64,000 nt of DNA, from positions 19,983-83,982 of the forward strand of contig MUGG01000153.1 in assembly GCA_002148405.1 (NCBI GenBank), given 5' to 3'. Position numbers and translations under genes: made by a program. This stretch comes from Alkalinema sp. CACIAM 70d. GTDB taxonomy: Bacteria > Cyanobacteriota > Cyanobacteriia > Leptolyngbyales > Leptolyngbyaceae. The stretch's first letter is position 1; each line of letters starts with the position of its first letter. Below the pieces are notes generated by a model that saw only the letters and a list, made by a program, of their open reading frames with translations, had not been told where the DNA came from and made no database searches. Positions 43,972 through 53,247 of this stretch are shown piece by piece.

Positions 43972-43997
43972 GATCGAGGGAATAATATGGCGATCGC

Positions 43998-45671
43998 CTA
44001 GGGCTTAGTCGGTTCTCGGTAAAAGGCGATCGAAGCATTGAGGGGTTGAATTTGAGTGCCTGGGAAATAGAAGCTAAGAATGCGATCGTAGCCGTAGCCC
44101 TGTTTACCCAAGTGATAGGAACCAAATTGACTGAGGCCAACCGCATGACCTAGGCCCCCCCCAACAAAGGTGTACCCCTTCAATTTGCGCGGTTTTTCCA
44201 GAATGGGATCGAAATAAAACAGCATGCTATTGGGGGATTCAAAGGCCAACAGCACATCATCCTTTTCTAAAACCACAAAGCCTAAATCCGTTTGCACTGC
44301 CATTTTCATGACGCGACCCACCCGCGATCGCTCCACCACCTGCATATCCTTAATCGTCTTAAAACCAGCCAGGGGATGGCGAATACTTTTGAGATACTTC
44401 TGTAAATCTTGGGTGACTTTTTCTAGGGATGCTTCCACCTTCCAACGGAAGTAGCCGGACTCCTCAGATTCGTTAAAGCCCTTGGTTAGTTTGAGGAACT
44501 CCCGCAGATTGTTCTCATCGGCCAACGGGCGTTCCATTAAGTTCCATAGCCCATTGACCGAATCCACTTTGCCGACGAGATAAGGTCGCTCAGTCCCTCG
44601 CCACACCTCATGGAACGGAGCCGTTACTCCCCCCGAAGTCGAGGAATACAACGCATCTACCAACTCATTCTTATAGGTCAAGACCAAGCCTCGCGTAGTG
44701 GCGATTGCTTGATCCGTGGCTGTGGTGACCCCATTGAGTCCAAAGTAAACTTGGCACTGGGTTGTCGCGCAGAGTTGATAATTATCAATGCCAAAGCGCC
44801 GCAGATTGCGCAAAACGTAGGTGCGGGCCAAAATTGCCTGAGCCTCCATCGCAGCCTTGGGTGCACCCGTGCCAATTTCGTAGGGCACTACGCCGCGCAG
44901 GTAGGTTTCTAGATTCACTAAATTGACCAAGCTGTAGGTGCCATAGGCATTAGGTTGCAGCTTGAGGCTACCCGCAAAGGTGCGATTGGGTGCATCGTCT
45001 TTGTCCCGATCGACCTGAATTATGCCCTTACCCGAGGAGATTTCAAGGCGATCGCGGGTGTATTTGAGTCCGCCGACAACAAAGGTTGCCCGAGGCACTT
45101 CCTGAAGCGTTTGGGTTTCAATCTGTGCAGTTTGAATACCTTGAGCTTGCAGATTTTGCAGCAGCATGCGCCGCACCGTGGGCGTTTTGTAGACGCTACG
45201 TTTGGCCCAGACTTGCCAACGATCGGGCTGGGCGATTTCTACTTCAATACCCCGCTTGCGCCATTCCAAAGCCTGCTCTTCTGCCGTTTCAAAACTCCGA
45301 TGGGTGCTAAAAATTACCTTCTCTTCCACCCGTGGCTTCGGCAATGGCTGAAGCGCAATTTCCAGGGTTAACGTATTGGTCGTTAGGGTTTGTACCTTAC
45401 CCTCATTGGCGGGAATTTTAATGGTGAGTTGATCGCCGGGTAGGGCTTGTAACGTCAGCTTGTCCTTAGCGCCTTTATCGCCAAATCGTTGAATAATGCC
45501 AATTTGCAGCTCAACATCTTGGGGGGCTTGGGCGTGGGTGACTGGAACTACTCCCCCGATCGCGAAGGAACCCACCAGCACAAAACAGGAAGCCGGACGC
45601 AGCAAACGGATCACCATTCGAGCCACACACCAAAAATTACGCCTTTGATTGTAGTGCCAACGTCGGAACAT
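43998..45671 (-). CDS. SpoIID/LytB domain exported protein
   Basis: The 557-residue product starts with a signal peptide (LLRPASCFVLVGSFAIGGVV, cleavage near THAQA). It has an SPOR-like region (FSTHRSFETAEEQALEWRKR) and then the SpoIID core: GSLKLQPNAYGTYSLVNLVN, LETYLRGVVPYEIG, AMEAQAILARTYVLRNL, YSSTSGGVT and HAVGLSQFGSYHLGKQG. SpoIID is a lytic transglycosylase that cleaves denuded glycan strands in peptidoglycan; the cyanobacterial relatives probably act in cell-wall turnover. The gene is monocistronic, with terminators on both sides. Confidence 0.9.
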   Translation of the reverse strand: MFRRWHYNQRRNFWCVARMVIRLLRPASCFVLVGSFAIGGVVPVTHAQAPQDVELQIGIIQRFGDKGAKDKLTLQALPGDQLTIKIPANEGKVQTLTTNTLTLEIALQPLPKPRVEEKVIFSTHRSFETAEEQALEWRKRGIEVEIAQPDRWQVWAKRSVYKTPTVRRMLLQNLQAQGIQTAQIETQTLQEVPRATFVVGGLKYTRDRLEISSGKGIIQVDRDKDDAPNRTFAGSLKLQPNAYGTYSLVNLVNLETYLRGVVPYEIGTGAPKAAMEAQAILARTYVLRNLRRFGIDNYQLCATTQCQVYFGLNGVTTATDQAIATTRGLVLTYKNELVDALYSSTSGGVTAPFHEVWRGTERPYLVGKVDSVNGLWNLMERPLADENNLREFLKLTKGFNESEESGYFRWKVEASLEKVTQDLQKYLKSIRHPLAGFKTIKDMQVVERSRVGRVMKMAVQTDLGFVVLEKDDVLLAFESPNSMLFYFDPILEKPRKLKGYTFVGGGLGHAVGLSQFGSYHLGKQGYGYDRILSFYFPGTQIQPLNASIAFYREPTKP

Positions 45672-45713
45672 GGTCTAACTCTTAAGCAGACGGTTTTTGC
45701 CGATCCCTGGCAA

Positions 45714-45977
45714 TTAGGCTAGGTGACGTCGTAAAACCGATCGAGGTGCCCGCCGAATCCGACAAAGAATCGTTTCATGCCCCAATCTTGTGCAGGCTTC
45801 ATAGCGGTGGCACCCGGAAAACCCGTAATACTCACCCTCCACTTCCAACACGTCGATCGGTTCCTGCAAGCCAATTTCCGCGATCGAGGTCATCAGTGCC
45901 TGCACCTTAGTGGGATCATTGCTCCGGGGCAAAGGACGGCGAATTTGGGCGAGGGGTAAAGCTTCAACCCGTACCAT
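45714..45977 (-). CDS. srx: Sulfiredoxin
   Basis: Srx uses ATP and thiol to reduce the cysteine sulfinic acid of over-oxidised 2-Cys peroxiredoxins. The 87-residue protein has the family order: LPLAQIRRPLPRSNDPTKVQ, EIGLQEPIDVLEVEG and the active site YYGFSGCHRYEA with Cys56, then GHETILCRIR. The fold is ParB-like. The ATG at 45977 has AGGAGTTC upstream. It lies just upstream of the SpoIID-like gene on the same strand and may be transcribed with it or alone. Confidence 0.93.
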   Translation of the reverse strand: MVRVEALPLAQIRRPLPRSNDPTKVQALMTSIAEIGLQEPIDVLEVEGEYYGFSGCHRYEACTRLGHETILCRIRRAPRSVLRRHLA

Positions 45978-46078
45978 GGGAAGAACTCCTGTATTTAAAT
46001 AAACTCATAATGACTTCACCTTAACAAAGATTCCCCTAAACCGCTAATCTAAAAAGATAAAATTGCACCACGCTACTT

Positions 46079-46124
46079 CCATCACGTTATTTCCATTACG
46101 ACATCCCCATCACGTTATTTCCAT
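46079..46124. repeat. 18-bp direct repeat just before proA
   Basis: The unit ccatcacgttatttccat is found at 46079-46096 and 46107-46124, ten bases apart; the second copy ends nine bases before the proA start codon. Confidence 0.8.
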
Positions 46125-46133
46125 CACGCACCT

Positions 46134-47453
46134 ATGACTGCCCTTCAGACGACTGCTCTTCAGGCCCCGCCCGCCCTGCTCACCCTGGCGCAACAAACCC
46201 GTGCCGCCGCTCGATCGTTAGCTGGCCAATCTACGGAGAGCAAAAATCAAGCCCTCCACGCGATCGCCGACGCTCTCGCGGACCACGCCACTGAAATTTT
46301 GGCAGCGAACCAAGCGGATTGCGAAGCAGCCCAACAGGAGGGTATTTCCTCTTCCCTCTATGCCCGCCTTAAATTAGATGACGCCAAGTTGCAAAGCGCG
46401 ATCGTGGGGGTACGGGATGTGGCTAAACTCCCGGATCCCATTGGTCAAGTGCAAATCCATCGGGAATTGGACGCGGGACTGGTGATGAAGCGGGTGTCCT
46501 GTCCCTTGGGAGTCCTGGGGGTGATCTTTGAAGCGCGACCGGATGCGGTGATGCAAATTTCCAGTCTTGCAGTCAAGTCAGGCAACGGCGTCATTCTCAA
46601 GGGCGGCAAAGAAGCGGTTCATTCCTGCGAGGCGCTGGTTAAGGCCATTCACCAAGGGTTACAGGCAGCCGGATTGGATCCCAATAGTGTGCAATTGCTG
46701 ACCACCCGTGAGGAAACCTTGGCTTTGTTAAAGCTCGATCAGTACGTCGATCTGATTATTCCCCGAGGTTCCAATTCCTTTGTGCGCTTTGTGCAAGAAA
46801 ATACTCGGATTCCGGTGCTAGGCCATGCTGACGGCATTTGCCACCTCTATGTCGATGCAGCGGCAGACTTGCCCCAAGCAGTGACGATCGCCGTGGATGC
46901 GAAAACCCAATATCCCGCTGCCTGCAACGCGATCGAAACCCTGCTGGTTCATCGATCGGTCGCCGAAACGTTTCTGCCCCAAGTGGCTGAGGCATTGCAG
47001 GCCAAACAGGTGGAATTGCGGGGCGATGTTACAACGCAACAGATTTTGCCGGGAATTCAGCCTGCCACGGAAACAGATTGGGCCACGGAATACAGCGATC
47101 TCATTTTGGCTATTCGGATCGTGGATTCCCTGGCTGATGCGATCGATCACATTAATACCTACGGCTCCCGTCACACAGAAGCGATCGTGACGGAAGATGC
47201 TGCCGCTGCCGCAACCTTTATGAGTCAAGTTGATGCAGCAGGGGTGTATCAAAACTGTTCCACCCGGTTTGCCGATGGCTTCCGCTATGGGTTCGGGGCA
47301 GAAGTCGGCATTAGCACCCAAAAGATGCCACCCCGTGGCCCGGTGGGTCTAGAAGGTTTAGTCACCTACCAATATCAAATGGTCGGCGCAGGTCATATCG
47401 CCGCCACCTATGCGGGGAAAGATGCCAAGCCCTTTACCCATCGCGATTTATAA
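46134..47453 (+). CDS. proA: Gamma-glutamyl phosphate reductase
   Basis: ProA reduces gamma-glutamyl phosphate to glutamate semialdehyde in proline synthesis, with NADPH. The 439-residue product has the family blocks LDAGLVMKRVSCPLGVLGVI, EARPDAVMQISSLAVKSGNG, ILKGGKEAVHS, IPRGSNSFVRFVQEN, the active-site stretch KTQYPAACNAIETLLVH with its cysteine, and STRFADGFRYGFGAEVGIST. The last part GPVGLEGLVTY is the usual C-terminal end. The ATG at 46134 follows a direct repeat and has no clear ribosome site. The proB kinase is not next to it. Confidence 0.94.
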   Translation: MTALQTTALQAPPALLTLAQQTRAAARSLAGQSTESKNQALHAIADALADHATEILAANQADCEAAQQEGISSSLYARLKLDDAKLQSAIVGVRDVAKLPDPIGQVQIHRELDAGLVMKRVSCPLGVLGVIFEARPDAVMQISSLAVKSGNGVILKGGKEAVHSCEALVKAIHQGLQAAGLDPNSVQLLTTREETLALLKLDQYVDLIIPRGSNSFVRFVQENTRIPVLGHADGICHLYVDAAADLPQAVTIAVDAKTQYPAACNAIETLLVHRSVAETFLPQVAEALQAKQVELRGDVTTQQILPGIQPATETDWATEYSDLILAIRIVDSLADAIDHINTYGSRHTEAIVTEDAAAAATFMSQVDAAGVYQNCSTRFADGFRYGFGAEVGISTQKMPPRGPVGLEGLVTYQYQMVGAGHIAATYAGKDAKPFTHRDL

Positions 47454-47471
47454 AGCTTGAACGGAGATGGG

Positions 47472-48299
47472 TTAACTAGCCGTTGGTGCAGATTTCCGCC
47501 GCTCACCCACCGCAACAGGCCGATCGATACTTTGGGCAATGTATTGATCGGCTTTGTATTGGTCTAAATGCTGAAACAGCGCGATCGAAGGCGTTAAGCG
47601 ACAGGTGAAAAACTCCACCACTGCCCGCCCATCGGGTAACACCTTCACCTTGGGAGACAAATCTTTAATTGGCTCATTACGCCATTGCCACTGTAACTGC
47701 TGGGGCACCGCACTAATTAACTGGTGCTTGCTCCAAGAGGCTGTTTTCCCCACAAATCCCAATTCATTGAGTTCCCGGCGCAACAGCGAAGCAATCAGAA
47801 AGGAGGCAGGACTACGATCGCCTTGAACGGCCATCATCCAATGCTCTAATGCACCTTCGGGATGGGGGGGGGCGTCAACCTTCTGGGTTTGAAGGAGGGC
47901 TTGTTCTAATTGGGCTGTCGAACTGAGGTGTTCGGGAACGGCCCAGAGTTTACCGCAGCCTTCTTCTCCTAACCGGTAAAGATAGGTGACTAAGCGAAAT
48001 CCCGGTTGTAGCGATAGACCCGGCAGCTTCATAAAAACCACACCTGGATCAATAATGCTAATGAACCAACGCCCTTGGTCATTAGGCATAGGCACTCCCT
48101 CTTCAAGTGTGGCACCTACCCGAAACAGATCGCCCAATCCTGCTAAGGAGTCGGGTTCGGGGGCAACAAAGCTGGAATTCGCTGTTTCTGCCTTCGGGAG
48201 TTTGCAAGGATAATTTTCGGATTCCGGCAGAACAACAACAGATTTAATGTATTGCCGAATTTTCTGCAAGGCATCAAGGGGAAGTTTCTGAGTAGACAT
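47472..48299 (-). CDS. Conserved protein of unknown function
   Basis: No domain was recognised in this 275-residue protein. It begins STQKLPLDALQKIRQYIKSV and contains GRWFISIIDPGVVFMKLPGL, RLVTYLYRLGEEGCGKLW and VEFFTCRLTPSIALFQHLDQ. It looks soluble and mixed alpha/beta, without signal peptide or membrane helix. The even base composition and codon use match its neighbours, so it is a native gene. It is convergent with proA, whose stop is 18 bases away; no terminator hairpin was seen between them. Confidence 0.7.
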   Translation of the reverse strand: MSTQKLPLDALQKIRQYIKSVVVLPESENYPCKLPKAETANSSFVAPEPDSLAGLGDLFRVGATLEEGVPMPNDQGRWFISIIDPGVVFMKLPGLSLQPGFRLVTYLYRLGEEGCGKLWAVPEHLSSTAQLEQALLQTQKVDAPPHPEGALEHWMMAVQGDRSPASFLIASLLRRELNELGFVGKTASWSKHQLISAVPQQLQWQWRNEPIKDLSPKVKVLPDGRAVVEFFTCRLTPSIALFQHLDQYKADQYIAQSIDRPVAVGERRKSAPTAS

Positions 48300-48453
48300 G
48301 CAGATACATGGAAGCCCTGGGAAATGTTCTTCTATAGTGCCCGTATTTAGATTGGGCTACACATTTTGCAATCTAGACTGACCTTGCTATTTGTCAGCTA
48401 CGTTATTTAGCAGCTATACCGCTGATTGCCCATTCGTCCGACCCACTGCTTCA

Positions 48454-49164
48454 TTAGGCCGCAGTTGGGTTTGTGTACAAATCTTGTAAGCGATCGAACT
48501 CAATATCTGACAGATAATCTACGGCCCAATTAGCCCGTCGTTGCATCATATGAAAGGGATAGGTATTGGCCACACCCACAACCGGCATCTGAGCATTTTT
48601 AGCAGCTTGAATGCCAGCAAAGGTATCTTCAATCACTAGGCAGTCCGCAGCCTGTAAATGCAGGTCAGGAAATTCCTGATTTAAGCGATCGACCGCTAAC
48701 AGATAGCCCGTGGGGTCAGGTTTGCTAGTAGCAATGTCATCCCCAGCAACAATCACTGAGAAACAAGCTTGAAGATTACTGCGCTGAAGAATCCAGTCAA
48801 TTTCCGATCGCAAAGCCCCACTGACGATCGCGAGTTTGCAATTAGCCGCGCGCACTTTGAAAATAAAATCTTCCAAGCCTGGGTAGATCGGCAATTTTTC
48901 CAGTTCAGCTAACTGTTTGAAATAGGCTTCTGCTTTACGTTGGATCAGCGAGGCTAGCAAGGACTCACTTAAAACCCGACCCCGTAGATTGAACAGATCC
49001 GTAAAACAAGCGCGATCGCTGCGCCCCAGTCCGTACTGCTTAAACTCACCGGGTTTCAGGATTAGGTTTTCCTCCAGCAGAATTTGTTCAACCAGCTTGG
49101 CATGGAGCGGTTCATCGTTGATGATGACGCCATTAAAGTCAAATAAAACTGCTTTTAAAGTCAT
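48454..49164 (-). CDS. HAD-superfamily hydrolase with altered motif I
   Basis: The 236-residue protein follows the beta-phosphoglucomutase/phosphatase-like layout. Motif I is VLFDFNGVI (Asp9, but Asn11 where most members have the second Asp). A helical cap follows, then motif II IVSGAL, Lys in TSKPDPTGYLLA and motif IV CLVIEDTFAGIQAA. In HAD phosphatases the second Asp is the general acid/base, so its loss hints at weak activity, another substrate or a regulatory role. The ATG at 49164 is reasonable. It precedes a 14-bp repeat and the methyltransferase gene on the same strand. Confidence 0.85.
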   Translation of the reverse strand: MTLKAVLFDFNGVIINDEPLHAKLVEQILLEENLILKPGEFKQYGLGRSDRACFTDLFNLRGRVLSESLLASLIQRKAEAYFKQLAELEKLPIYPGLEDFIFKVRAANCKLAIVSGALRSEIDWILQRSNLQACFSVIVAGDDIATSKPDPTGYLLAVDRLNQEFPDLHLQAADCLVIEDTFAGIQAAKNAQMPVVGVANTYPFHMMQRRANWAVDYLSDIEFDRLQDLYTNPTAA

Positions 49165-49196
49165 AACTAATATCTTGCAATGCCCTCATACCTTTC

Positions 49197-49237
49197 AATG
49201 CGCTTGCCCAAATGCGCTTGCCCGAATGCACTTGCCC
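49197..49237. repeat. 14-bp period tandem repeat, three units
   Basis: The unit aatgcgcttgccc occurs at 49197-49209 and 49211-49223, with one change (aatgcacttgccc) at 49225-49237. It lies between the HAD and methyltransferase genes, ending just before the latter's stop. Confidence 0.8.
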
Positions 49238-49244
49238 AATTGTC

Positions 49245-50117
49245 TCACCCTGTAGCCCATTCCAGATCTTCCAAGGCTTCTAGATCTGCAAACAACGGCT
49301 CCTCGGGGTTGGGCTGGTAAACCCCTTTAACCCCCCGACTAATTTGATGCACTAACCAGTGATCTTGCGTGCGCACAAGACCAAACTGAGCCGCCCCCAA
49401 CCAAGCATCCAAGCTTTCAGCTGCATAGTCCCGCAAAAACGGTTCTTCAAAGAAATTGGCCAGAAAAGGCGTCTGACGTAGGGCTTTTTGGTTGCAGTCT
49501 AGAATGATGACTTCGCCGCCCGATCGCAATAATCGATGGGCTTCCTGTAGGACTGCTTGGGCGATCGTAGGAGGCAATTCGTGCAGTAACAATGACGCAG
49601 TCACGACATCAAAGGAATTGTCTGGAAAGTCGGTTTGCTCGGCCTTACCCTGCCGCCAGTGGATGTTCAGGTCGGCTTCCAAGGCTTTCTGTTCAGCCAT
49701 GACCAGCATGTAGGGCGATAGATCTAATCCAACTACTTCAGCATTCGGAAAGGCTGCTTTGAGCCGACAGGTTGTAGACCCGGTGCCACAGCCCAAATCA
49801 AGAATGCGGGTAGGATAGCCTTGAATCGCATCAATCACCCCCTGCCTAACCCAGTCTTCGTTGGGGGGTAAGGCATACTGCGTAATGGGGTCATAGGCGA
49901 CCGCCGCCTCGGGGCAAAGATATCCATCCACAAATCCGTGGCATGAAAATTCGCGGTAGTAACGGGGATAGCTCACCTGGGGATTGGTTAAGTAGCTCAA
50001 CGCGCTCTCCCAATCAATGCTATCTCGATGGGCTTGGAGTTCATCCCGATCGAGAAAGAAATGCTGTAGTACGGGGGCGACCCATCGCTCAAAAAGGGTT
50101 CCGTTGTCGTCCCTCAT
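49245..50117 (-). CDS. Class I SAM-dependent methyltransferase
   Basis: The 290-residue product has the Rossmann signature RILDLGCGTGSTTCRLKAAF (motif I), EVVGLDLSPYMLVMAE (post I), DFPDNSFDVVTASLLLHELP (motif II) and EAHRLLRSGGEVIILD (motif III). An N-terminal region of about 90 residues (WVAPVLQHFFLDRDELQ...) is not typical and may hold the substrate-binding part. The substrate is unknown: a small molecule or quinone-type compound is plausible. The ATG at 50117 has no strong ribosome site. It stands alone. Confidence 0.88.
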   Translation of the reverse strand: MRDDNGTLFERWVAPVLQHFFLDRDELQAHRDSIDWESALSYLTNPQVSYPRYYREFSCHGFVDGYLCPEAAVAYDPITQYALPPNEDWVRQGVIDAIQGYPTRILDLGCGTGSTTCRLKAAFPNAEVVGLDLSPYMLVMAEQKALEADLNIHWRQGKAEQTDFPDNSFDVVTASLLLHELPPTIAQAVLQEAHRLLRSGGEVIILDCNQKALRQTPFLANFFEEPFLRDYAAESLDAWLGAAQFGLVRTQDHWLVHQISRGVKGVYQPNPEEPLFADLEALEDLEWATG

Positions 50118-50394
50118 GCCAGATGCCTCACTACGTTACTCGTCTTTGAGTGTAGCGTGGCCTCTCTCAATTGAGGGTTAGCTTTACAGAACGACCAAGC
50201 TTCACAGACGCCAGACCGATACCTTTCCGGCCAACAAAATCCAAATAAACAAAAACGAGAAAAGCTTTGGGAAACTTTCCTCGCTAGATTGCACGTTTCT
50301 CAAGTGAAAAATGGGACAGAGCGATGATTGAGCTAGGGATTAACCTAGCTAACCATCTGAGTTTTGCCCTATCCAGTTGGCTAGTAAAACTCAG

Positions 50395-50664
50395 TTAGCT
50401 AGCGCAGCCTTCAACGGGGTAAACGCTGACTTTCTTCTTGCTCTTACCTAGGCGTTCAAAGGTGACAACGCCAGGAACGAGAGCAAACAAAGTGTCATCG
50501 CTACCGCGACCGACATTATTACCGGGGTGAATCTTCGTGCCGCGTTGACGGACGATGATATTACCCGCTTTGACCACTTCGCCACCATAGCGCTTCACGC
50601 CAAGGCGTTTAGCATTAGAGTCGCGACCGTTTCTTGTACTACCTGTACCTTTCTTATGAGCCAT
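50395..50664 (-). CDS. rpmA: Ribosomal protein L27
   Basis: L27 sits at the peptidyl-transferase centre of the large subunit. The 89-residue protein has the family sequence: MAHKKGTGSTRNGRDSNAKR, GVKRYGGEVVKAGNIIVRQR, and GTKIHPGNNVGRGSDDTLFA. It follows rplU at 123 bases on the same strand, the usual rplU-rpmA pair. The ATG at 50664 is preceded by GAGAGGAAACC. Confidence 0.98.
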   Translation of the reverse strand: MAHKKGTGSTRNGRDSNAKRLGVKRYGGEVVKAGNIIVRQRGTKIHPGNNVGRGSDDTLFALVPGVVTFERLGKSKKKVSVYPVEGCAS

Positions 50665-50787
50665 GGTTTCCTCTCAAATCTGCTGAAAAACTTCAAAAGC
50701 TTTCCGTCTTGACTAGGTTGTCAACGAATCTGCGCCTACAACCTATGTTCTAACGGTCTACGTTTGGAGCGACCTCTGCGCAGGCTT

Positions 50788-51123
50788 CTACGCAGAAATG
50801 GTTTGACCGCCGACGGTGATCGACTCGATCAGCAGACGGGTTTGCTCTTGGCGGTGCCCCCGTTTTTTACGGGTCTTTTTCTTAGGCTGCATTTTGTAAA
50901 CCAGCACCTTTTTAGCTCGGAACTGTTTCAAAATCTTGCCTTGCACCGTTGCACCAGAGACGGTGGGCTGACCGACTGTAATTGCACCGTCGTTGCTGAC
51001 AAAGAGAACTTTGTCGATCGTAATGGCGGTGTCTGCGTCGCCGACCAAGCGCTCTACATCGTAGAAGCGACCGGGCTCAACCCGCATCTGCTTACCGCCA
51101 GTCTCAATAATTGCGTATGCCAT
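50788..51123 (-). CDS. rplU: Ribosomal protein L21
   Basis: L21 binds 23S rRNA domain VI with L20. The 111-residue protein starts MAYAIIETGGKQMRVEPGRF and ends with the basic MQPKKKTRKKRGHRQEQTRL segment. The start is the ATG at 51123, with AAGGA eight bases upstream; the reading frame is open further to 51246 but that part overlaps the phosphoesterase gene and has no family match. It is followed by rpmA. The 92-base gap to the phosphoesterase gene upstream could contain the promoter. Confidence 0.97.
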   Translation of the reverse strand: MAYAIIETGGKQMRVEPGRFYDVERLVGDADTAITIDKVLFVSNDGAITVGQPTVSGATVQGKILKQFRAKKVLVYKMQPKKKTRKKRGHRQEQTRLLIESITVGGQTISA

Positions 51124-51215
51124 TGTCTTTGTCCTTAAACTGCCGTACAGGTAGCCCCTCGAATGCGGATGAGGCATTTCGGTCAAGACCTGATCCGAGC
51201 AAAAATAAACGCCAG

Positions 51216-52442
51216 TTAACCAGTATGCCCTACGATGTTGAGACAAGTCAACTCAGGAGCGCCAGCTTCTACCTTGGCCTGGAAACGCAGCGATCGGGCA
51301 GATAGGCTGAGGGGCTGCAAATTGTAGGCTTTTAAACTACAGGCAGCAGCGCGAGTTTCACCCAAGGCCAAGAATGCGTGGTTATCGATCGCGCCATGGC
51401 TGCTAAAGGCTTCAAAATAGCTGCGGGCTGGTTCTGGGAAGTGAGCAAAATCAAAAACTGCGTCACCACAGGCAACCGAAGGCCAAAACTGTTGTAAATC
51501 ACTGACGAGCGCTTCGGCTTCCGTTTGGCATAAATTCAGCGGCGGTTGCATTAGGAGTTGCAGCATGTAGGACGCGCTGCGATCGGCCATAATGCGGTGG
51601 GTATCTTGTGCCAAGGTCTGCCATTCAGGAATTGCTTCTACCCGGCCTGAGTCCATGTGGAGCCAGTGGCGACCTTGGCGATCGGTTTGAAATTGAAAAA
51701 CGCGATAGGGATGGGGATAGCTGACTAACGATCCAGTGGTAATGTCGTAAATGCCATCCTCATAGGCTACATCTTGAATGTGTAAGTGGCCCGTAAAAAC
51801 CAAATTGACGTTATGGGCCCGCAGAAGCTGCCGTAACTCTGCCGCATTTTCCAAAATGTAGCGCTTGCCCAACGGTTGATCGGATTGCTGGGGCATGTGC
51901 TCACAAACATTGTGATGGATCATCACGATGACAAACTCGTGGATCGCTTGAGCAAGCACCTCTTGTAGCCAGCTCAGTTGGGCATTGGTCAGTCGTCCCA
52001 CCTGTTTGCCTTGGGCATCAAAGGTATTGGAGTTCAACCCAATTAATCGCACCCCTGGAAAAATGACTTGACTGTAATCATGGCGGCTGGGATCTTCGTA
52101 GCCAAACGCTTGATAAAAGTGAGGGAATTCTGCATAGGCGATCGACTGCTCATTCGCTTCCATCACCGGAATATCATGGTTACCAGGAATCACATAAACC
52201 GGATAGGGTAACTGCGCCAACCGTTGTGCCATCCATTGGTGATTGTCCGGTTCACCATGTTGGGTTAAATCTCCAGGAATTAATAAAAAATCGAGTTCAA
52301 GATCACTTAACCGCTCTAACACCACTTCTAGAGCTGGAATTCCCACTTCTACTAAATGCATACGACTGGGGTGCTGCCAAATGGTGTGAGGCAAGGCAGC
52401 ATGGATGTCACTGACGACTGCAAAGCGAAAATTCAAGCTCAT
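51216..52442 (-). CDS. Calcineurin-like metallophosphoesterase
   Basis: The 408-residue protein shows the metal-binding boxes in order: FAVVSDIHAA (Asp, His), LLIPGDLTQHGEPD, VIPGNHDIPV, MIHHNVCEH and FTGHLHIQDV. This fits a two-metal phosphoesterase of the Icc/CpdA-like type, with a C-terminal 150-residue domain not seen in the short members. Substrates may be cyclic nucleotides or phospholipids; the sequence does not decide. The ATG at 52442 is the family-type start. It lies upstream of rplU on the same strand. Confidence 0.88.
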   Translation of the reverse strand: MSLNFRFAVVSDIHAALPHTIWQHPSRMHLVEVGIPALEVVLERLSDLELDFLLIPGDLTQHGEPDNHQWMAQRLAQLPYPVYVIPGNHDIPVMEANEQSIAYAEFPHFYQAFGYEDPSRHDYSQVIFPGVRLIGLNSNTFDAQGKQVGRLTNAQLSWLQEVLAQAIHEFVIVMIHHNVCEHMPQQSDQPLGKRYILENAAELRQLLRAHNVNLVFTGHLHIQDVAYEDGIYDITTGSLVSYPHPYRVFQFQTDRQGRHWLHMDSGRVEAIPEWQTLAQDTHRIMADRSASYMLQLLMQPPLNLCQTEAEALVSDLQQFWPSVACGDAVFDFAHFPEPARSYFEAFSSHGAIDNHAFLALGETRAAACSLKAYNLQPLSLSARSLRFQAKVEAGAPELTCLNIVGHTG

Positions 52443-52614
52443 AGAACTTCACTGACTAATTTCAAGAACAGGGAAAGGTGTCAGCACGAAAGAAATCCAC
52501 TGCCTCTAAGTTAAGGGGTTCCCAAATTTTCTAGCAACGGTCTCAAGTGGTAACTTAGGAATTCGGAATGTAGCAGTCCTCTATCCAAAGTCCTACGTAT
52601 ACGGCCTCAAGATT

Positions 52615-53247
52615 ATGTCCCTGATCCGGGTTCGTGAACATGTCAATCCGTTGGCCCTGAAGTACCAACAACCAACTGAAATCCCCGACTGGCGGTCAGT
52701 TTACGCTGACTTATTCCGTCCGCTCCACCTCGATATTGGCTGCGCCAAGGGTCGTTTTTTACAAAAAACGGCTCAAGTGGATCCAGCTTGGAACTACCTG
52801 GGATTGGAAATTCGATCGCCTCTCGTGGTTCATGCCAATGAATGGCGGGATGACCAGGGCTTGAAAAATTTACATTTCTTAGCCTGCAACGCCAACAAAA
52901 CCCTACGACCGCTTTTACAATCTTTGCCCCCAGGGCAATTGCAACGGGTCACCATTCAGTTTCCTGATCCTTGGTTTAAAAAGAAGCACCATAAGCGACG
53001 GGTCGTTCAGCCCCCCTTGGTACAGGACTTAGCCGAGTTTATGACCCCTGGAACCGAGGTCTTTATCCAATCCGATGTCCTAGAAGTTGCCGAGGAAATG
53101 CGCGATCGCTTTGGCAATCACCCTGCCTTTGAATTGCAATCGATCGACTGGCTAGAAACGAATCCCATGGCTATTCCAACGGAGCGGGAACTAGCCACAC
53201 TGCGAGATGGTGATCCGGTCTATCGTCTCCTGCTGAAGCATCGATAA
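52615..53247 (+). CDS. trmB: tRNA (guanine-N7-)-methyltransferase
   Basis: TrmB methylates G46 of tRNA with SAM. The 210-residue product has HLDIGCAKGRFLQKTAQVDP (motif I), NYLGLEIRSPLVVHANEWRD, NLHFLACNANK and the family-specific VTIQFPDPWFKKKHHKRRVV and ETNPMAIPTERE segments. The ATG at 52615 has no strong ribosome site. The last codons and the stop (CAT CGA TAA) are part of a 14-bp tandem array that continues into the opposite gene. Confidence 0.94.
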   Translation: MSLIRVREHVNPLALKYQQPTEIPDWRSVYADLFRPLHLDIGCAKGRFLQKTAQVDPAWNYLGLEIRSPLVVHANEWRDDQGLKNLHFLACNANKTLRPLLQSLPPGQLQRVTIQFPDPWFKKKHHKRRVVQPPLVQDLAEFMTPGTEVFIQSDVLEVAEEMRDRFGNHPAFELQSIDWLETNPMAIPTERELATLRDGDPVYRLLLKHR

